Positions 60,427-64,000 of a stretch of DNA of 64,000 bases are shown one piece after another. The notes beneath the pieces were generated by a model. The model was not told the origin of the DNA. It searched no databases and worked only from the letters and a program-made list of their open reading frames with translations. The translations under genes and the position numbers were made by a program. The stretch is from contig NZ_JAEE01000006.1 in assembly GCF_000518745.1 (NCBI RefSeq), positions 98,989 to 162,988 on the forward strand. The letters are read 5' to 3'. Positions within the stretch are counted from its first letter, which is position 1. Every line of letters starts with the position of its first letter. Origin of the DNA: Phaseolibacter flectens ATCC 12775 (lineage in GTDB: Bacteria > Pseudomonadota > Gammaproteobacteria > Enterobacterales > Enterobacteriaceae).

Positions 60427-62076
60427 ATGAAAATTAACATGTGCTTATTTTTTGATGGGACGGCTTGCAGTTACTTTAATGCTGATTCGGATTTACCTCA
60501 ACTGAATCAAGTGAATAAACCAAGGGTGAATTTAAATGAAAACATGAAAGAAAATATAGAAAAAGACACCGAGGTTAATAACCATTCAGAAATTAATGAC
60601 TTTAATTTAAACGTAATAGACAAGAAGTTTCTTAGGCAGAATATTGCACGTTTAAATAAAAATAACACGTTAATTAAAAATGGTATTCATTTAGGACTTA
60701 GCTATACGTTTGGTATAACTAACCCAGCTTTACTTTATTTTGCTAATAAAAATAATGGTGAAGATGCCTATGTGAATGGAGATACATTAGTCTATTCACA
60801 TTATATCGAAGGCGTAGGTGCATCAAAAGGTGAGCCTGATGATTTATATAGTGAAGCGACAGCCCTTGACGCACCTTTTAGTAATAAAGGTATTATTGGT
60901 CGTACTGATGTTGCTATGAAAAATGTCGTTGACTCTATCAAAGATGTATCGGAAAAAAGGGATCCTAACAGTATTACTGAAATTATTTTTGATCTTTACG
61001 GATTTAGTCGTGGTAGTGCCTGTGCTCGCCATTTTAGTAACCGATTATATAAAACCGATAAAGTATTACAGGAAGCAATAGCGCAATATTTAAATAAAAA
61101 TCCAACAAAAATTAAAATAACGGTTAGATTTATAGGATTGTACGATACAGTCGCAGCTGTCATCAGTACACTAACAGGCGATGCACATGATGGAAATACC
61201 GGTGATATTGATATAAAAATCCGTCCAAATTATGTACAAAAAATCACACATCTGACTGCTAATGATGAGGTCCGCTATAATTTTTCACTTAATGAAATTT
61301 TTAAAAGAGATGAGTTGACTCAACATCACTATCAGAACGGTAATAATTATAACTATATTACTCTTCCTATTCCTGGTACACATTTAGATATAGGAGGAGG
61401 ATATCCGCGAGATCAGGTTGAGCATATTCATATTAGCCCAGTTTATAATTATTTAAATTTGGACTTTATCGGGAAATCACAAGCCGTTAAGAAAGCGCAA
61501 TCTTGTATCGATTTATTTAAATCTAGAAAAACATGGGATTATGCAAGTAAAGCCGAATTTGCTTATACAAAAGTCGATGTGACGGAAAATTTGTTAGGCG
61601 GTTCTGTTGTTGCCTTATCACACCGTAATGTAAAAGCTGGCCTTTCAAATGTGACATTGAAGCTCATGATGGAGGCGGCAGAAAGAGCAGGGATTACTTT
61701 CCCCTCAAAAGATCAAATACTGAATCAATACAGTATTAAAGACGATTTGATAGACACCTATCAAAAACTCAGTGATAAGGTGATCGGGTTAGAAAAAGGA
61801 ATCGATATTGATCTAAATTTACCCGAGGAAAATATTAAGTATCTCGCTGAAAATTATATTCATGCTTCAGCCAGTTATTCTGAGTTTTCAGTAGAGATAA
61901 AAGATAAGGGCAGTAATACTAAAAGATTAATCCATTCATCTGAGTTGACTAATCTGTCAGAGGCTGCGGTGAACAGTATCATTGATGATGCAACTAAAAT
62001 TATCTACATCTATCGACCAACTGATAATTATATTCGTGGTATCTACGATTATGATGCAGTTCAAATACAAGGCTAG
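60427..62076 (+). CDS. DUF2235 / Tle1-like phospholipase (putative T6SS-type effector)
   Basis: A 549-residue alpha/beta hydrolase of the DUF2235 family, which includes the type VI lipase effectors Tle1. The N-terminus 'CLFFDGTACSYF' is the family opening. The nucleophile elbow 'YGFSRGSACARHF' puts Ser at residue 194, 'GLYDTVAAV' supplies Asp240, and 'IPGTHLDIGGGYP' supplies His319, a plausible Ser-Asp-His triad. I moved the start to ATG 60427, with AAGGGA six bases ahead, since the family begins there; an ATG at 60394 adds 11 residues. There is no signal peptide. No VgrG, PAAR, Hcp or immunity-type lipoprotein gene adjoins it. AT-rich codon use suggests acquisition. Confidence 0.82.
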   Translation: MKINMCLFFDGTACSYFNADSDLPQLNQVNKPRVNLNENMKENIEKDTEVNNHSEINDFNLNVIDKKFLRQNIARLNKNNTLIKNGIHLGLSYTFGITNPALLYFANKNNGEDAYVNGDTLVYSHYIEGVGASKGEPDDLYSEATALDAPFSNKGIIGRTDVAMKNVVDSIKDVSEKRDPNSITEIIFDLYGFSRGSACARHFSNRLYKTDKVLQEAIAQYLNKNPTKIKITVRFIGLYDTVAAVISTLTGDAHDGNTGDIDIKIRPNYVQKITHLTANDEVRYNFSLNEIFKRDELTQHHYQNGNNYNYITLPIPGTHLDIGGGYPRDQVEHIHISPVYNYLNLDFIGKSQAVKKAQSCIDLFKSRKTWDYASKAEFAYTKVDVTENLLGGSVVALSHRNVKAGLSNVTLKLMMEAAERAGITFPSKDQILNQYSIKDDLIDTYQKLSDKVIGLEKGIDIDLNLPEENIKYLAENYIHASASYSEFSVEIKDKGSNTKRLIHSSELTNLSEAAVNSIIDDATKIIYIYRPTDNYIRGIYDYDAVQIQG

Positions 62077-62090
62077 TTTTTTTTATTAAA

Positions 62091-62117
62091 AAAAGGGGCT
62101 ATAAAATATAGCCCTTA
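62091..62117. terminator. Bidirectional terminator between phospholipase and hsrA
   Basis: AAGGGGCTATA and TATAGCCCTT form a stem of about 10 bp with A/T runs on both sides. It separates the two convergent genes. Confidence 0.8.
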
Positions 62118-62121
62118 AATG

Positions 62122-63507
62122 CTACTTTTTTTTGGCTATGAGATTTTCCCCATCTTGATGGGAAAGTCGAGCGAAACAAGCTGCAGCCAATAAAGTAATC
62201 ACACCCATAGTAATGAACGTATAATGAAAATGCTGTTCTATGGTTCCGGGGGTAGACTGCCAGAAATGCAACACCGCCGCGCTAACAGAAACACCAAAGC
62301 TGATAGCTAATTGCTGCGTGACAGCCAGTACACTATTGCCGCCACTGGCATACTCATCCGATAAATCAGCCAATGTAATGGTATTCATTGATGTGAATTG
62401 CGTAGACATCGCCATCCCAAGCACAAATAAAGGAGGGATCATCCAAAACACGGATCGGCCTGCGGATTGAAAATAAAAGCTGATAATGAGTAAACCGATT
62501 AATAATGTTATGTTGATTAATGTTTTTCTGTAACCAAACTTTTTGAGCGTTGGGGTTACCGTGGATTTAGCCAGCATAGAGCCTATGGCAATGGGCACCA
62601 TCATAATACCGGCAATCACCGCTGAATAGTTGAAGCCTATTTGCAGCATCAACGGCATAAGATAAGGAATACTTCCGGTCCCAAGGCGAGAAGCAACATT
62701 GCCGATGATGCCGACTGAAAACGTGCGTATTCGAAACATACTTAAATTAATTAATGCATAATTTCGGCTTCGAGCATGCCAGACATAGAGAATAATCAGC
62801 AGAGTCCCGGCGCTAAAAATCGCGATCGCCTCAAGCAATTTAACCGGCTGCTCACCAGTCAATTCTATGCTAATGGATAATGCGACTAAACCGAGTCCAA
62901 ATAACATGAAACCGACGAGGTCAAATTTTCTTTTTGGTAGAGTAAAATCAGGCATGTATTTGCGTGAAAAATAAACACCGGCTAATGCAATCGGGATATT
63001 AATTAAAAAAATCCAGTGCCAAGTGGCATAAGTGACAAAAATACCGCCGAGAACGGGGCCGAGTACGGGGCCAATTAAGCCTGGTAGGGTAACAAAATTA
63101 AGAATAGGTAAAAGTTCGCTACGTGGATAGGCTCTTAATAATGTTAGTCTTGCCACAGGCATCATCATTGCACCACCGATACCTTGTATAATTCGAGCTA
63201 AGACTAGCATAGTAAGGTTTGTTGATACGGCACAGCATAACGATCCTAATGCAAACAGGCTGACTGCCCAGATAAATACTGTTCGGGTTCCAAATCGGTC
63301 TGCTAACCAGCCGCTGATGGGAATAAGCATTGCGACCGTTAAAGCGTAACTTATAATTGTTGATTGCATGGCAAAGGGAGAATGATGAAGGCTATCAGCA
63401 ATGGCAGGCAGAGCGGTATTCAGGATAGTCGCATCCAGAGATTGCATAAAAAAAGCCATTGCTGCTATCCATGGTAACCCGGCCATGCTACGTGCAGATT
63501 GCACCAT
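62122..63507 (-). CDS. hsrA: MFS efflux protein HsrA (YieO), DHA2 family
   Basis: A 461-residue transporter with about 14 membrane helices. '[32 protein letters not shown]' begins the protein as in E. coli HsrA, and '[13 protein letters not shown]' and '[23 protein letters not shown]' are the MFS motifs A and C. It adjoins the rRNA operon, as hsrA (with yieP) does near rrnC in E. coli; here yieP is missing. HsrA is linked to homocysteine/multidrug efflux, on limited evidence. Confidence 0.9.
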   Translation of the reverse strand: MVQSARSMAGLPWIAAMAFFMQSLDATILNTALPAIADSLHHSPFAMQSTIISYALTVAMLIPISGWLADRFGTRTVFIWAVSLFALGSLCCAVSTNLTMLVLARIIQGIGGAMMMPVARLTLLRAYPRSELLPILNFVTLPGLIGPVLGPVLGGIFVTYATWHWIFLINIPIALAGVYFSRKYMPDFTLPKRKFDLVGFMLFGLGLVALSISIELTGEQPVKLLEAIAIFSAGTLLIILYVWHARSRNYALINLSMFRIRTFSVGIIGNVASRLGTGSIPYLMPLMLQIGFNYSAVIAGIMMVPIAIGSMLAKSTVTPTLKKFGYRKTLINITLLIGLLIISFYFQSAGRSVFWMIPPLFVLGMAMSTQFTSMNTITLADLSDEYASGGNSVLAVTQQLAISFGVSVSAAVLHFWQSTPGTIEQHFHYTFITMGVITLLAAACFARLSHQDGENLIAKKK

Positions 63508-63690
63508 TTTTATTCCTTAATTTTTGTAAACACATCAATATTACAACTGTTTTATCTCTACTCTATAAATACATAGTAATATTTTTCACAAAAAGTGATG
63601 CTGGAAATAGTGCGTTTTTAATTGTAAAGATTAAAAAAACGGCGATAAGTCTAAAAAATAGTCGGTTGAAAAAAAATTTAAAATTAACCC

Positions 63691-63725
63691 TTGCCAGAGA
63701 AAAATAAATCCCTATACTGCGCCTC
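63691..63725 (+). promoter_or_regulatory. rrn P1 promoter
   Basis: A -35 TTGCCA (63691-63696) and a -10 TATACT (63713-63718) are separated by 16 bp, followed by GCGCCTCCACTG, nearly the E. coli rrn P1 discriminator and start. A-tract DNA upstream (63620-63690) fits an UP element. Confidence 0.88.
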
Positions 63726-63787
63726 CACTGACAGGGAACAGGCGCTGATAAAAGGGTGTGTGACTTGAAAGTAAAGCAAACAAATAA

Positions 63788-63799
63788 GCCGGTAGCGTG
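63788..63799 (+). promoter_or_regulatory. ops-like sequence in the rrn leader
   Basis: GCCGGTAGCGTG matches the RfaH-recruiting ops element GGCGGTAGCGTG at 11 of 12 positions, on the sense strand between P1 and P2. It may be chance. Confidence 0.3.
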
Positions 63800-63845
63800 A
63801 AGAAAATTTTGCGGTGCGGGTTGGAGAAAAATCTTCAAAAAGAGA

Positions 63846-63880
63846 TTGACTCCTGAGGTGGGAAGAGTAATATACGCCAC
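63846..63880 (+). promoter_or_regulatory. rrn P2 promoter
   Basis: A -35 TTGACT (63846-63851) and a -10 TAATAT (63868-63873) are separated by 16 bp, matching the position of rrn P2 in E. coli. Confidence 0.85.
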
Positions 63881-63883
63881 CTC

Positions 63884-63923
63884 GCAACCGAGCTGTAAAG
63901 CCAGTTGCAACGCTCTTTAACAA
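63884..63923 (+). promoter_or_regulatory. rrn antitermination boxB and boxA
   Basis: GCAAC (63884-63888) pairs with GTTGC (63904-63908) as boxB, and boxA GCTCTTTAACAA follows at 63912. The next bases (to about 63950) are identical to the E. coli 16S leader. Confidence 0.9.
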
Positions 63924-64000
63924 TTTATCAGACAATCTGTGTGGGCACTCGCAAGGTTGATATCACAAAAAACTTTGTAGTATCAAGACTTGAAGAGTGA
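63924..64000 (+). other. 16S rRNA leader (precursor), gene starts beyond the window
   Basis: After boxA the sequence follows the E. coli pre-16S leader (CAGACAATCTGTGTGGGCACT, then the ...AAGAGTGA block). The mature 16S start (AAATTGAAGAGTTTGATC) is expected about 60 bases past the window end. Confidence 0.85.

Noticed and set aside
63970..64000. Start of the mature 16S rRNA gene
   Set aside because: The last bases match the precursor leader; the mature 5' end is expected about 60 bases later, outside the window.

Overview
The window is chromosomal DNA of an AT-rich enterobacterium, and the protein sequences suggest the Morganellaceae (Xenorhabdus, Photorhabdus, Providencia and relatives); I cannot fix the genus. 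The backbone from about 32.7 to 53 kb and at the right edge follows the Escherichia coli order around the replication origin: glmS, glmU, the complete atp operon (atpCDGAHFEBI as read left to right), rsmG, mnmG, oriC, mioC, asnC, viaA, ravA, kup, then hsrA and the promoter/leader of an rRNA operon whose 16S gene starts just beyond the window.

Region 1-32 kb is accessory. In order it holds a GT25 glycosyltransferase; a DMT exporter divergent from a MocR/PdxR-type regulator; a five-gene peptide/nickel-type ABC operon; the taurine operon tauABCD; a group of small exported proteins (NTF2-like, VirK, secreted chorismate mutase) beside a cytochrome P450; the peptidoglycan hydrolase DigH; a single-domain globin; a seven-gene sugar-modification operon that looks like a lipid-linked Gtr-type glycosylation system; an aspartate-semialdehyde dehydrogenase; and a LysR/Old Yellow Enzyme pair. 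At its right border, exactly 25 bp past the glmS stop codon, lie a shortened Tn7-family right end and a broken tnsA gene. The attTn7 site was therefore once occupied, and part of this accessory DNA may be Tn7 cargo.

The origin region carries three GATC-headed 13-mers and DnaA boxes at the E. coli positions, with two boxes departing from the consensus. asnA is missing between asnC and viaA, and a GtrII-type glucosyltransferase has been inserted between the atp and mnmG-rsmG operons.

Between kup and hsrA, where E. coli has the rbs operon, very AT-rich DNA carries a 1458-residue glycine-rich autotransporter and a DUF2235/Tle1-like phospholipase. The autotransporter passenger is the most unusual object here: PGRS-like glycine blocks separated by short repeated beta motifs whose spacing shrinks steadily from the N-terminal tip towards the C-terminal barrel. 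The Tle1-like enzyme has no immunity gene or type VI secretion gene beside it.

All family assignments come from reading translated sequences and from memory of reference proteins. No database search was run.
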